The notes under the pieces were generated by a model. The model searched no databases and was not told the origin of the DNA. It worked only from the letters and a program-made list of their open reading frames with translations. Positions 7,156-15,462 of a stretch of DNA of 19,849 nt are shown piece after piece. The first letter of the stretch is position 1. Each line of letters begins with the position of its first letter. This DNA comes from an uncultured Prevotellaceae bacterium (GTDB lineage: Bacteria > Bacteroidota > Bacteroidia > Bacteroidales > Muribaculaceae). The stretch is taken from positions 1 to 19,849 of the forward strand of contig CAJLWM010000041.1 in NCBI GenBank assembly GCA_905210415.1. The letters run 5' to 3'. A program made the translations under genes and the position numbers.

Positions 7156-8451
7156 TTACTTGCCTTTGTGAGTCATGATGTCGAGCACCATGTGGTCGGT
7201 TTCGTTCATTGCTTCGCGGCCAATCTTGGTGAGGTTGCGAATGCTGCAGTCTACGTCGTCGTCTACGATGCCTTCCACCGAGGTCACATATTTTCCCTCG
7301 TTGGCAAGGATAGCCGAAAGCACAGCCATCGATACGCCACTGCACACCTTGAGTGCGCAGCTTGGTTTGGCGCCGTCGCACACCATGCCGGTGAGGTTGG
7401 CTACCATATTCTTCACGGCGTAGCACACTTGCTGATATTTACCGCCCATCAAGTAGGTGATGCCGCAGCTTGAGCCGCTTGCAGCCACCACGCAGCCGCA
7501 GAGGGCCGATAGGCGTCCGAGGCTTTGCTTGATATAGATCACTGTGAGGTGACTGAGGGTGAGCGCGCGAATGAGTTGTTCCTCGGTGCAATGATGGTCT
7601 TCGGCATACACCACTACAGGCATAGTGGCTGTGATGCCTTGGTTGCCGCTACCCGAATTGCTCATCACCGGTATCATGGCACCCGCCATGCGAGCATCGC
7701 ATGCAGCCGATGTATAGGATATAATGTGTGCGAAGGTGTTGTCGCCAAGCACATCTCTTTCTGTAGGGCTATTGCGGATGATTCTGCCCAATTCGTGTCC
7801 GAAGTGACCGTTGAACGATTGTTCGGCGGCTGCCTTGTTCAATCGTTTGCTTTCGAGTATAAAGCTTATCTCGTCGAGCGGAGCGGTGGTGGCGAAGTCA
7901 TACACTTTGGCCATGGTGAGCTGCACGGTGTCGCTTTCGGCGTCGGCTTGCGAAGGCACGCGTTGGTCGAACGTCACCTCGCCGTCTTTCTCAAGGTAGA
8001 CGAAGTGGGTGTGTCCGCCAGCGATTATGGCAGTGGCCTTTGAGCCGCCAGCGTCGCTCACAATCACCTCAATGTAGAGTTTCTCGGTGATGCCTTCTTT
8101 GAGGCTGATGTTGATGGCGCCAGAATTGATGAATTGCTTGCCTTGCTCCACGGCTTCGGGGGTGCAGTCTTTTAGCACCTCGAGTTGATAGCACGATTTG
8201 CCGATGCTTGCACCAAGGGCGATGGCAATAGGCAGACCAATCATTCCGGTGCCAGGGATGCCCACACCCATAGCGTTTTTCAGGATGTTGGCGCTTAGCA
8301 GCACTTCTACTTTGCATGGCATAGAGCCGAGTAGCTCGGTGGCGCGTGCCACGCATAGAGCCACAGCAATCGGTTCGGTGCAGCCAATGGCAGGCACAAC
8401 CTCTTGCTTGATAAGGTCGATGATTTTTTTACGTTCTGAGGCTTCAATCAT
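7156..8451 (-). CDS. cyuA: L-cysteine desulfidase, CyuA/YhaM (UPF0597) family
   Basis: This family uses a [4Fe-4S] cluster to break L-cysteine into pyruvate, ammonia and hydrogen sulfide, and is related to the alpha domain of iron-sulfur L-serine dehydratases. The 431-aa product shows the family signature VVPAIGCTEPIAVAL (residues 18-32), with Cys24 as the expected first cluster ligand. It also has GIPGTGMIGLPIAIALG (64-80), MSNSGSGNQGITATMPV (263-279), and the Cys-rich end LCGCVVAASGSSCGITYLMGG followed by GMVCDGAKPSCALK, where Cys318 or Cys320 and Cys358 are candidate ligands. No signal peptide is present, so it is cytosolic. Length fits the family. It lies 107 bp downstream of the hydrolase cluster with no consensus promoter in the gap, so it may be read through from that operon or have an unrecognised promoter. 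A true L-serine dehydratase activity cannot be excluded. Confidence 0.9.
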   Translation of the reverse strand: MIEASERKKIIDLIKQEVVPAIGCTEPIAVALCVARATELLGSMPCKVEVLLSANILKNAMGVGIPGTGMIGLPIAIALGASIGKSCYQLEVLKDCTPEAVEQGKQFINSGAINISLKEGITEKLYIEVIVSDAGGSKATAIIAGGHTHFVYLEKDGEVTFDQRVPSQADAESDTVQLTMAKVYDFATTAPLDEISFILESKRLNKAAAEQSFNGHFGHELGRIIRNSPTERDVLGDNTFAHIISYTSAACDARMAGAMIPVMSNSGSGNQGITATMPVVVYAEDHHCTEEQLIRALTLSHLTVIYIKQSLGRLSALCGCVVAASGSSCGITYLMGGKYQQVCYAVKNMVANLTGMVCDGAKPSCALKVCSGVSMAVLSAILANEGKYVTSVEGIVDDDVDCSIRNLTKIGREAMNETDHMVLDIMTHKGK

Positions 8452-8484
8452 AATGTGTGTGATTGCTTTTAGTGTTTTGAAGAA

Positions 8485-8512
8485 GGGCTGGAAACAATGT
8501 GGTTTTCAGCCC
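8485..8512 (-). terminator. Hairpin between the GHL10-like gene and cyuA
   Basis: On the minus strand GGGCTG-AAAC pairs with GTTT-CAGCCC across a short loop, with one mismatch. It is followed only by TTCTTC, a weak U tract. Repeated ATCCG/CGGAT segments at 8515-8554 could form alternative structures. It may be an attenuating terminator or an mRNA-processing hairpin inside a longer operon. Confidence 0.4.
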
Positions 8513-8558
8513 TCCGGATGAGTGTATCCGCAGTGGCTAAAGCCTCACGGATGATATT

Positions 8559-9665
8559 TTATTTGTATTCTTTGATGGCTTTTTCCAAAGCGTCCCAGTG
8601 GTCTTGAGTCATGCTCATGCCAGTGAACAAGCACACGCCCTTAGCGCCAGCCTTCATAGAAGAAGTCATTGCTTCGCCGATTTCAGAAGGGAGCAAGCCA
8701 GAGTTTTCTGGGTCGATCACTTTGTCTTTGTTCTTCCAGTCGTGGCAGATAAACAAGCCGCTGAACACAGGAGTGCCCTTGCTTGCTACGCTCTTCACCT
8801 CTTCTTCGGTCACCTTGCCTACCCAAGCGGCTGGTTCCATATAGAAGTCGTTGTAGTTCATTGGGAACAAAGCATCCACGTTCCATTCATTCCATTGTTG
8901 ACGTACCATCCATTTTGCGTAGCTGTCAGGACCAGGGAATACGTCGGCGCTCACCTTCTTGCCCTTAGCGTGAACGGCGTCGCAAATCTTGTTTACGAGA
9001 GCAGTGATGTTGTCGCAGCGCCATTTAGCCCAAGCTTGCACGGTGTCGGGTTGCTCAGTAGCGCGGATGTCGATGCCAGTTTCGGCCTTGAATTGAGCCA
9101 CGCAGCTGTCGCAGTAGCAATAGTCGGCGTGAGAATATTCTTTTTCCATCACGAGGCCGTATTTGTTCCAAAGGCCGCGAGCGAGAATCACGTCGGCATA
9201 GCGGATATAGTCGAGTTGCACATAGTCAACTTCTGGAATTTCGGCGATTTGATTGATTTTGCCAATCAAGAATTCTGCAACTTTAGGGTTGCGTGGGTCG
9301 AGGGTCTTGTAGTAGTCAACGTAAGCTGGTTTGTCGTAAGCCGATTCGCCATCGCGGTTGACAGTGTACATGGTAGAGTCGAGACCTTCTTGGTTAGGGT
9401 TTTGCAGCATGATAGGGCACCATGCGTGGAATTCCATACCAAATTCCTTGGCAATCTTAGCGGCAGAGTCGGCTTTGGCAACGTCGAAGCCAACGTTGAT
9501 GCACACGCCGTTGATGCCGTGCTTTTGATACTCAGCAAAGTGTGCGCGGAGAGTATCGGCACAAGAATAGCCTTCCCATGCGTAAACAGGCACTTTCACT
9601 TCATTGTTTGATTGGCATGCTACGAGTGCGAGCATAGCCACCATTCCTAATAATAACTTTTTCAT
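8559..9665 (-). CDS. Lipoprotein, putative glycoside hydrolase of the GHL10-like (family-10-like) type
   Basis: The 368-aa product has a lipobox ending in Cys17 (LVACQ), so it should be anchored to a membrane, often surface-exposed in Bacteroidales. The fold looks like a TIM barrel: GINGVCINVGFD (50-61), EFHAWCPIM (78-86), VDYVQLDYIRYAD (146-158), CYCDSCVAQFKAETGID (183-199), KVSADVFPG (237-245) and DALFPMNYNDF (264-274), ending in GVCLFTGMSM. The xxLDYIRY element followed by CDSCxxxF is the pattern known from GHL10-type putative glycosyl hydrolases, in which an Asp near that motif is a likely catalytic or substrate-contact residue. Substrate is unknown. The gene follows the CBM9-like gene by 61 bp in the same direction and is the last hydrolase of the cluster. 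The fold assignment is good; the enzyme activity is inference. Confidence 0.8.
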   Translation of the reverse strand: MKKLLLGMVAMLALVACQSNNEVKVPVYAWEGYSCADTLRAHFAEYQKHGINGVCINVGFDVAKADSAAKIAKEFGMEFHAWCPIMLQNPNQEGLDSTMYTVNRDGESAYDKPAYVDYYKTLDPRNPKVAEFLIGKINQIAEIPEVDYVQLDYIRYADVILARGLWNKYGLVMEKEYSHADYCYCDSCVAQFKAETGIDIRATEQPDTVQAWAKWRCDNITALVNKICDAVHAKGKKVSADVFPGPDSYAKWMVRQQWNEWNVDALFPMNYNDFYMEPAAWVGKVTEEEVKSVASKGTPVFSGLFICHDWKNKDKVIDPENSGLLPSEIGEAMTSSMKAGAKGVCLFTGMSMTQDHWDALEKAIKEYK

Positions 9666-9726
9666 AATCAGGTATTTTTATGTTTAGATGGTTGTTTAAA
9701 TATTTCAATAGGTGTGAATGGGATTT

Positions 9727-10833
9727 TTAGCGGCGTCGCAGATATCCGTCAACGTCGATGTAGATTTGCTTGCCGTCGGGCTTAGTGACACATATCTCAT
9801 AGTTGTGGCTCATGGCTTCAACGGTGAGTTTAGCGCCCTTAGGGAGCATGGCCCACTCCTTATCGGTGAGTTTGAAGTCCCAGATGCCGGCGTGGTAGCG
9901 GCCGGTCTTGGCGTAGTGGTCTTCTTGCTCATAGAACATAGCCCAGAGCAGGCGTTCGATTTCGAAGTCTTCGGGATAGGTGAATTTCACGTTGGCATCG
10001 GCAGCGCCTACGGTCTTGTCGGAAAGATACACAAATCCCCAGCGCTCAGGCATGTGCATGGCAATCATGCCGGTAGGGCCCCATGTCCAGTTGTCTTCGG
10101 GCAGATAGTTGCCGTTAGCATCCTTTTTGCGCTGATATTTGCCGTCGACAATCTCGTGTTTCCACTCCACGCGAGAGAATCCCACGCGCAGATAGTTGTC
10201 GGCTTTGAGATAATTGTCGAAACTTTGGGCAATGGCTTTGCGAGGAATGGCAAATTCCACAGTCCAGCCCTTGTCGGTGTCCTTAGGATTGTTGAGCGTG
10301 CCGTGCACCTTGGTGGCAACCTTCAATCCTGGGCAATCCCATTGAAATTGCACGAACGTAGGAGTCGGGGCGCGGTAAGGCTTCTCGATGGTGAGGTCGA
10401 AGATAGTGCCGATGGCATTGGCTTCGATTTCAAAATAGTTGTGAGTGTCGCCATCCGGGTCGATGAAAACTTCGAAGTCGTTGTTGTAATACACCACCTC
10501 GTCGTGGTTCTTAATGTCGGCCCAAACGTGAGGTTCCTCGAGTTCGGCTGCCACATATAGGTATTCGTCGTCCCAAAGCATCTTTGCCTGGGTGTTGAAG
10601 CGAGGAGTAGGGAAACCCTCGCCGCTGATGTCGACGAAAGCGCCCACTGTGGCGGCGTTTTTCCACGATTTCTCGTCTAATTTGCCGTCGATGGTGATTT
10701 TGTCGGCGGTGCGATAGCACACATAGTTGTTAGGTATGGTGAGGAAACGCTTAAATTTCTCTGTGATAGGTTGCGCCATAGCAGCTGAGACGGCCACGGC
10801 AGCGATTGTGAATAGTATTAAGATTCTTTTCAT
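9727..10833 (-). CDS. Secreted CBM9-like carbohydrate-binding protein
   Basis: The 368-aa product has a signal peptide (cleavage likely after Ala20, AMA-QPI) and is predicted to be periplasmic or secreted. It carries the hallmarks of the carbohydrate-binding family 9-like fold (PF06452 type): TADKITIDGKLDEKSWKNA (42-60), then AKMLWDDEYLYVAAELEEP (83-101), a NNDFEVFIDPDGDTHNYFEIE run (117-137) and GWTVEFAIP (189-197). WDDEYLYVA and the D-x-FEVFIDP-x-G core are the most conserved parts. The C-terminal part (about 270-368) has no motif I can name. In family members the domain binds sugar reducing ends or sits beside hydrolases. A stand-alone protein of this length is common in Bacteroidota and its precise role is unknown. 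It lies 27 bp after the GH3 gene, so co-transcription is very likely. Confidence 0.85.
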   Translation of the reverse strand: MKRILILFTIAAVAVSAAMAQPITEKFKRFLTIPNNYVCYRTADKITIDGKLDEKSWKNAATVGAFVDISGEGFPTPRFNTQAKMLWDDEYLYVAAELEEPHVWADIKNHDEVVYYNNDFEVFIDPDGDTHNYFEIEANAIGTIFDLTIEKPYRAPTPTFVQFQWDCPGLKVATKVHGTLNNPKDTDKGWTVEFAIPRKAIAQSFDNYLKADNYLRVGFSRVEWKHEIVDGKYQRKKDANGNYLPEDNWTWGPTGMIAMHMPERWGFVYLSDKTVGAADANVKFTYPEDFEIERLLWAMFYEQEDHYAKTGRYHAGIWDFKLTDKEWAMLPKGAKLTVEAMSHNYEICVTKPDGKQIYIDVDGYLRRR

Positions 10834-10860
10834 ACGGTCGAGAGATATCTTTATTTGAGG

Positions 10861-13245
10861 TTATTTGATTTCAAAACTGCCTTTGAGGCGAATGTCGTTG
10901 CTCGCAGCTCCTACCATCACCTTGAATGTGCCAGGCTCAACCACTTGCTTGAGGTTGAGGTCGTAGAGCGCGAGGTCGTCGAATGTGAGGCGGAATGTCA
11001 CTTGCTTGCTTTCGCCTTTCTTTAGCGAGATGCGTTGGAAGCCTTTGAGCAACATGTGAGGTGTTTCCACCGAACTTACCACATCGTTGATGTAGAGTTG
11101 CACCACTTCGTCGCCGTCGCAGTTGCCGGTGTTGGTTACGGTGCAAGTCACAGTCTGATAGATGTCCTTGTCGTCGCCTGGGGCCATTGTGAGGCCAGAG
11201 TATTCAAAGCTGGTGTAGCTCAAGCCGTAGCCGAAGGCATATAGTGGAGCCGCCTTGCTGTCGATGTAGTCGTGTGAAGGGTGCTTAGAGTAGAACACCG
11301 GTATCTGACCCACGTTGCGAGGAATGCCCACTGGCAGACGTCCGGCTGGGTTGTAGTCGCCGAAAAGCACGTCGGCAATAGCCTCGCCGCCTTGTTCGCC
11401 CGGATACCAAGCCGTGAGCAGGCCATTAGCCTTTTCTGCAGCCAGATTCATATTCAATGGTCGGCCTTCGATATACACCACCACCAATTTCACGCCAGCG
11501 TTGATGAGCGCAGCCATGAGTTTCTCTTGGTCGCCAAGCAGATTGAGGCTTGCACGGTCGTAGCCTTCGCCAGAATCCATGTCGGCAAGACCAGCGTTCT
11601 CGTCAACTTTGGCTGCTCCGGTAGAGATGTATTCGGTCTTGAAATCGCGAGCCGATGATCCGCCCACCACCAGTACGGTGACGTCGGCTGATTTTGCCAA
11701 TTCCACGGCCTGAGCGATGCGTGATTGTGCGGTGTCGCGAATGGCGCAACCTTTCTCATACACCACCTCGGTGCCAGTGCCCACGTGTGAGCGTATGCCA
11801 TCGAGCACGGTGCGCAATTCCTTGCGGTCTTGCGGAGCGGTGTAGTCGCCAAGTTGGTTGTATGCCACATCGGTGTTAGGGCCAATTACGGCTATGCGTT
11901 TCAGATTGTTGTTGAGAGGAAGAGTGCCATCGTTTTTGAGCAAAACCACGCCTTGACGAGCCACTTCGCGGGCCACGGTGCGGTGGTCGCTGTTGCGCAC
12001 GATTTGGGCAGCCTGCTTAGGGTCGACGTAAGGATTTTCAAACAGGCCCATCTCAAATTTCTTGCGCAGCACGTTGCGCACGGCGCGGTTGATGTCGTCG
12101 TCGGTCACTTTGCCTTTACCATAGGCGTTGACGAGGTGCTTATATGAATTTCCTTCGAGGTCCATGTCGACACCGGCTTTGAGTGCCATCACGCCAGCGT
12201 CCTCATAGTCGGTGGCGCAGTGGTGGGTTTGGGCAATGCCCTCAATGCTTTGCAAGTCGGAGTAAACAAAGCCCTTGAAACCCCATTGATTGCGCAGCAA
12301 GTCGGTCATAAGCCACTTGTTGCCAGTGCATGGAATGCCGTCGATGGCGTTGTAAGAAGTCATGATTGTGCCCACGCCAGCCTCTACGGCGCGCTTGAAT
12401 TGTGGCACGTATTCGCTGAGCAGAGTGCGCACACCGATGTTGGCGCATTCGCCGTTGAGTCCACCCTCAGGAATGCCATAGGCGGCAAAGTGCTTGAGTG
12501 TGGAATACACGTGGCGACCGTCGGCGATGTTGCTGCCCTGCATACCCTTCACGATAGATGTGGCAAGCACACCGGTGAGGTAAGGGTCTTCGCCAAAAGT
12601 TTCCTCCATACGGCTCCATCGAGGTTCGCGGGCGATGTCGATAACCGGTCCGTAGCCCACGTTGGCGCCTTGCAGACGTGCTTCGAGGGCAATTACTTCG
12701 CCCATGCGCTGCATCAGAGGCGCGTTGAATGTGCTGGCTTGCGACAGTGCGGTAGGGAACACCGTGGTGCCGATGGCCATGTGTCCGTGAGGACATTCCT
12801 CAGCTATGAGCAGAGGTATGCCCAAGCGGGTGTTTTCTACTGCGTAGCGCTGTATCTTGTTGATTGCCTCGGCTGCGAGGCGAGGGTTAAGACCTGTGGT
12901 GAGAGTTTTTCGTGTCCAAGGGTCGGCGCGAAGCACAGCCCAAAGCGAACCTAATGGTTGGTCGGCCATGCGCTGCTTGTAAAGGTCGGAAATCTCCACC
13001 TTATTGCCTGTCTTCTCATACATTGGCCAACCGAGCGGACAAAGCAATTGTCCCACTTTCTCGTTGAGGGTCATTTGTGAGAGAAGGATATCGATGCGCT
13101 CATCGATGGGCAGGGAAGCGTCGCGATAACGAGAGTCGATCTGCTGCTCGCTTGTGGTCGACTTAGGCGCTTTTTTCTTCTTTGTGGCTGAGAAGCATGG
13201 CGAGGCCAAAATCAATCCCAGCATCAAAATCAAGATTTTTTTCAT
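10861..13245 (-). CDS. Glycoside hydrolase family 3, beta-glucosidase-type (BglX-like)
   Basis: This exported enzyme should remove beta-linked terminal sugars (glucose or xylose) from oligosaccharides in the periplasm. The 794-aa product has a signal peptide ending near Ala20. The N-terminal GH3 barrel (about 45-385) shows EKVGQLL, RLGIPLLIAEECPHG (140-154), a PRWSRMEETFGEDPYLTG block (208-225), the KHFAAYG motif (251-257) and GFKGFVYSD (322-330), in which Asp330 is the expected nucleophile. The C-terminal alpha/beta sandwich (about 430-650) has REVARQGVVLLKNDGTLPL and SGEGYDRASLNLLGDQEKL (558-576), with Glu560 as the candidate acid/base. The FnIII-like end (about 700-790) has EVVQLYIND and LKGFQRISLKKGESKQVTF. 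Note HGH and EECPHGHM in place of the more usual DxxHG. Complete, normal length. It begins 51 bp after the upstream phosphatase-fold gene. Confidence 0.95.
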   Translation of the reverse strand: MKKILILMLGLILASPCFSATKKKKAPKSTTSEQQIDSRYRDASLPIDERIDILLSQMTLNEKVGQLLCPLGWPMYEKTGNKVEISDLYKQRMADQPLGSLWAVLRADPWTRKTLTTGLNPRLAAEAINKIQRYAVENTRLGIPLLIAEECPHGHMAIGTTVFPTALSQASTFNAPLMQRMGEVIALEARLQGANVGYGPVIDIAREPRWSRMEETFGEDPYLTGVLATSIVKGMQGSNIADGRHVYSTLKHFAAYGIPEGGLNGECANIGVRTLLSEYVPQFKRAVEAGVGTIMTSYNAIDGIPCTGNKWLMTDLLRNQWGFKGFVYSDLQSIEGIAQTHHCATDYEDAGVMALKAGVDMDLEGNSYKHLVNAYGKGKVTDDDINRAVRNVLRKKFEMGLFENPYVDPKQAAQIVRNSDHRTVAREVARQGVVLLKNDGTLPLNNNLKRIAVIGPNTDVAYNQLGDYTAPQDRKELRTVLDGIRSHVGTGTEVVYEKGCAIRDTAQSRIAQAVELAKSADVTVLVVGGSSARDFKTEYISTGAAKVDENAGLADMDSGEGYDRASLNLLGDQEKLMAALINAGVKLVVVYIEGRPLNMNLAAEKANGLLTAWYPGEQGGEAIADVLFGDYNPAGRLPVGIPRNVGQIPVFYSKHPSHDYIDSKAAPLYAFGYGLSYTSFEYSGLTMAPGDDKDIYQTVTCTVTNTGNCDGDEVVQLYINDVVSSVETPHMLLKGFQRISLKKGESKQVTFRLTFDDLALYDLNLKQVVEPGTFKVMVGAASNDIRLKGSFEIK

Positions 13246-13296
13246 CGAAGCAAAATATATATTTAAAGATTAGGTTATTTGGTGTGAAGTTGATGG

Positions 13297-14223
13297 CTAT
13301 TTGTAGTAGAGCACCACTTTGACGGGGAAATGGTCGCTTGGCGTGCGCACAGAGTAGCGGCGGAAGCGTATTTCTTGAGGCGCATTGGTTTCGGTGGTCT
13401 CTTTTTCTTTCTTTATCTCGCTTCGGTAGGTATCGGTGAGCACGCCGTATTTCTCCACCTCAAAGGATGGCGACACAAACACATGGTCGATGCGGCTCAT
13501 GGTGAAGCGGTCGGCATGGAAGCCGTTGAATGTGCCATTGAGCGCATAGCGCCTCTTGGCAGTCTCGTAGCTGTCGACAAGGATGCCCGAATTTGCGATT
13601 TCGGCATAAGATTGGTGGGTTTGGTCAACGTTGAAGTCGCCAGTGACTATTGCAGGACGACCCTCGCCGAGTTCTTTGATTTTTTGCACTACCAAACCGG
13701 CGCTTTTCACGCGCGCCACCTTGCCCACGTGGTCCATGTGCAGATTGAAGAACATAAACTCAAAACCAGTGTCTTTGCAGCGGAATAACCCCCACGAGCA
13801 GATTCTCACGCAAGCGGCGTCCCATCCGAGGCCGGGGGTGTCGGGGTGTTCGTTGAGCCAGAAATCGCCCTTTTTCACCACCTCAAATTTGTCGGTGCGA
13901 TAGAATATAGCTGAGTGTTCGCCCTCTTGCTTGCCGTCGTCGCGCGCCACGCCGATAAAGTCGTAGTTTGGCATCAGTCGCTTGAGGTCGTTGAGCTGGT
14001 CGAGGTAGCACTCTTGCGTGCCGAAGATGTCAAAGTCGTGGAACATAAGTAGTTGTGCCACCACATCGCGGCGCACGTCCCATCCATTGCCGTGAGCGGC
14101 ATCATCGTTGTGATTGTTTCGGAGATTGTAAGTGCCCACATCAAGGCGAGTTAGGGCAAACACGTTGGCGCACAAGGCCAAAGATGCTGCCACAACCATA
14201 AGTATCGAAAGCGCTTTCTTCAT
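13297..14223 (-). CDS. Secreted endonuclease/exonuclease/phosphatase (EEP) superfamily enzyme
   Basis: The 308-aa product has a signal peptide (about residues 1-23) and a complete EEP metal-dependent phosphoesterase core: TYNLRN (31-36), FGTQE with Glu71 as metal ligand, HSAIFYR (103-109), a PGLGWDAACVR block (130-140), NLHMDH (160-165), the TGDFN motif (194-198), SRIDHVF (243-249) and SDHFPV (296-301), where Asp297-His298 is the catalytic pair. Family members cleave phosphodiesters in DNA, inositol phosphates or sphingomyelin. Secreted Bacteroidota members of this subgroup often sit in polysaccharide-utilisation loci with unknown substrates. It is first in the hydrolase operon, 22 nt or so after the predicted transcription start. 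Its presence suggests the target polymer or lipid-linked glycan carries phosphate, which is inference. Confidence 0.9.
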   Translation of the reverse strand: MKKALSILMVVAASLALCANVFALTRLDVGTYNLRNNHNDDAAHGNGWDVRRDVVAQLLMFHDFDIFGTQECYLDQLNDLKRLMPNYDFIGVARDDGKQEGEHSAIFYRTDKFEVVKKGDFWLNEHPDTPGLGWDAACVRICSWGLFRCKDTGFEFMFFNLHMDHVGKVARVKSAGLVVQKIKELGEGRPAIVTGDFNVDQTHQSYAEIANSGILVDSYETAKRRYALNGTFNGFHADRFTMSRIDHVFVSPSFEVEKYGVLTDTYRSEIKKEKETTETNAPQEIRFRRYSVRTPSDHFPVKVVLYYK

Positions 14224-14251
14224 TATTTTGGCATGTCAGTTTAGTTCTATG

Positions 14252-14282
14252 CAAAGATAGTGCAAATCAAATGCAATACAAA
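14252..14282 (-). promoter_or_regulatory. Promoter of the secreted hydrolase operon
   Basis: On the minus strand TTTG (14282-14279), 19 bp, then TATCTTTG (14259-14252) is an ideal Bacteroidota promoter. Predicted start is near 14245, only about 22 nt before the ATG at 14223. The -33 element lies inside one arm of the inverted repeat at 14273-14309, a placement that favours regulated access. Confidence 0.8.
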
Positions 14283-14309
14283 ATGAAAAGCATTTTCATT
14301 TTGTATTGC
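14273..14309. repeat. Perfect 17-bp inverted repeat over the hydrolase promoter
   Basis: GCAATACAAAATGAAAA (14273-14289) and its exact reverse complement (14293-14309) flank a 3-nt centre. The left arm covers the -33 element of the hydrolase operon. It also starts 31 bp after the stop of the zinc-finger gene, so it may act as a terminator hairpin in RNA, as an operator in DNA, or as both. On the minus strand it is followed by ATTTGATTTG, a poor U tract, which weakens the terminator reading. Confidence 0.75.
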
Positions 14310-14339
14310 TGAGATGCCGCTTGGGTCAGATAAATACCT

Positions 14340-15413
14340 TTACATCCAGTAGTAGTATATATAGTGCTCGTAGTCGCGGTTGTCGGATATGAAGTAGTGT
14401 CCGGTGTAGGATGTTTTGATGTAACGAGGAATGAAGTCCAATTTCTTCAGCACATCGGCTACGCTGCTTGCTATGTAGTTGAAATACACGCCGCGTTCGC
14501 AACACAGCACTACTGATCCGTGGGCGGTGATGGATGCGCACTTGATGTTGCCGAATTTGTTTCGTGCTTTATTCACCAAATCGACATATTGCGATGAGCA
14601 TGATGTGGTGCCGTCGTCGCACGATATGATGTAGCGGTTGAAGTCGTCAATTGCCACGGTGCAAATCTTCTTGTTGGCACCGCAGAGTTCGTTGAGTTTG
14701 CCGTATATCTCATCAGTGGCATAAGCATGCCAATATCTTACGCCATTCACGTCGTAGATCACGCACCAATATTTGCCGTAGTCGCTGATGGTGATATCAA
14801 TAAATGTGCCGGATTGTTTATTACCTTTTAAGATTGCATCGATCAGGTTTGAGGGTGCGTTTTGGTAGCATAAGGCGTTTCTGCCTTGAACCGTCACACC
14901 TGCTCCATAGGCTGAGAATGCTGCCAGACGACAATGACCCCCTTCCTTTATGTTATTGATTAAGACGTTGAGAGATTGGTGGTTGTTGGGATTGTATTTG
15001 CCTATTTTGCCATAACAATTGTTTTCGTTCATAAATCCCTCGTATCCCTGATATTGTGCGTTCATCATGTCGAGTTGAAGCTGTTCGTTTGGGGTCAAGC
15101 CGCTATAGTCGTTGCTATAAGAGCCCGACGACGATGATGAATTGCCGTTTCTCGACGAATTACGTTTGTTGCCGCCTATCTCTCCCGTGCCGCCACAATC
15201 AGGGCAGCGGTCGGAGTGCGACACGCCCGAAGGTATCCACTGGTGACAGATAGGGCATTGGCGCTTACTGTTGTTGTGACCGTAAGTGCCAGTGTCGTGT
15301 TGGAAGTAAATGATGCCTTTGCCTCCGCACCTCAGGCATTTGTGCGCATTTGCTTGCGTAACTGTTGTGAGGACTAATATAAGGAATAGGGAAAAGCGAA
15401 GCAGTTGTTTCAT
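14340..15413 (-). CDS. Secreted CxxC zinc-finger protein with C-terminal repeats, function unknown
   Basis: I do not recognise the whole 357-aa protein. It begins with a signal peptide (cleavage likely after Ala23). The mature N-terminus has CLRCGGKG (26-33), CPIC (53-56) and CPDCGGTG (70-77); the first and third match the CxxCxGxG elements of DnaJ-type zinc fingers, so one or two zinc sites are likely. A low-complexity Asn/Ser linker spans about 82-101. The rest (about 145-357) appears to be four to five degenerate repeats of some 40-50 residues. Each has an aromatic beta-rich segment (ITISDYGKYWCVIYD, VAIDDFNRYIISCDDG, ASITAHGSVVLCCERG, YTGHYFISDN) and then a helix such as DLVNKARNKFGN or DVLKKLDFIPRY. 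It is also rich in Cys and Tyr. The upstream YitT gene ends 49 bp away with no promoter between, so they may be one unit. A DnaJ-like central zinc domain outside the cytosol is unusual. Confidence 0.75.
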   Translation of the reverse strand: MKQLLRFSLFLILVLTTVTQANAHKCLRCGGKGIIYFQHDTGTYGHNNSKRQCPICHQWIPSGVSHSDRCPDCGGTGEIGGNKRNSSRNGNSSSSSGSYSNDYSGLTPNEQLQLDMMNAQYQGYEGFMNENNCYGKIGKYNPNNHQSLNVLINNIKEGGHCRLAAFSAYGAGVTVQGRNALCYQNAPSNLIDAILKGNKQSGTFIDITISDYGKYWCVIYDVNGVRYWHAYATDEIYGKLNELCGANKKICTVAIDDFNRYIISCDDGTTSCSSQYVDLVNKARNKFGNIKCASITAHGSVVLCCERGVYFNYIASSVADVLKKLDFIPRYIKTSYTGHYFISDNRDYEHYIYYYWM

Positions 15414-15462
15414 TTTTATATTTCAATAAATCGTTTTGTTGCTCAGCTCAGTGGGGGTGGCA

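Noticed and set aside
8598..9611. A 337-codon plus-strand open frame antisense to the GHL10-like gene
   Set aside because: It mirrors the codon structure of a well-supported lipoprotein gene, is rich in His, Val and Ala as such shadows are, and has no recognisable motifs.
9718..10560. A 280-codon plus-strand open frame antisense to the CBM9-like gene
   Set aside because: The opposite frame has a signal peptide and CBM9 motifs; this one has neither promoter nor domain.
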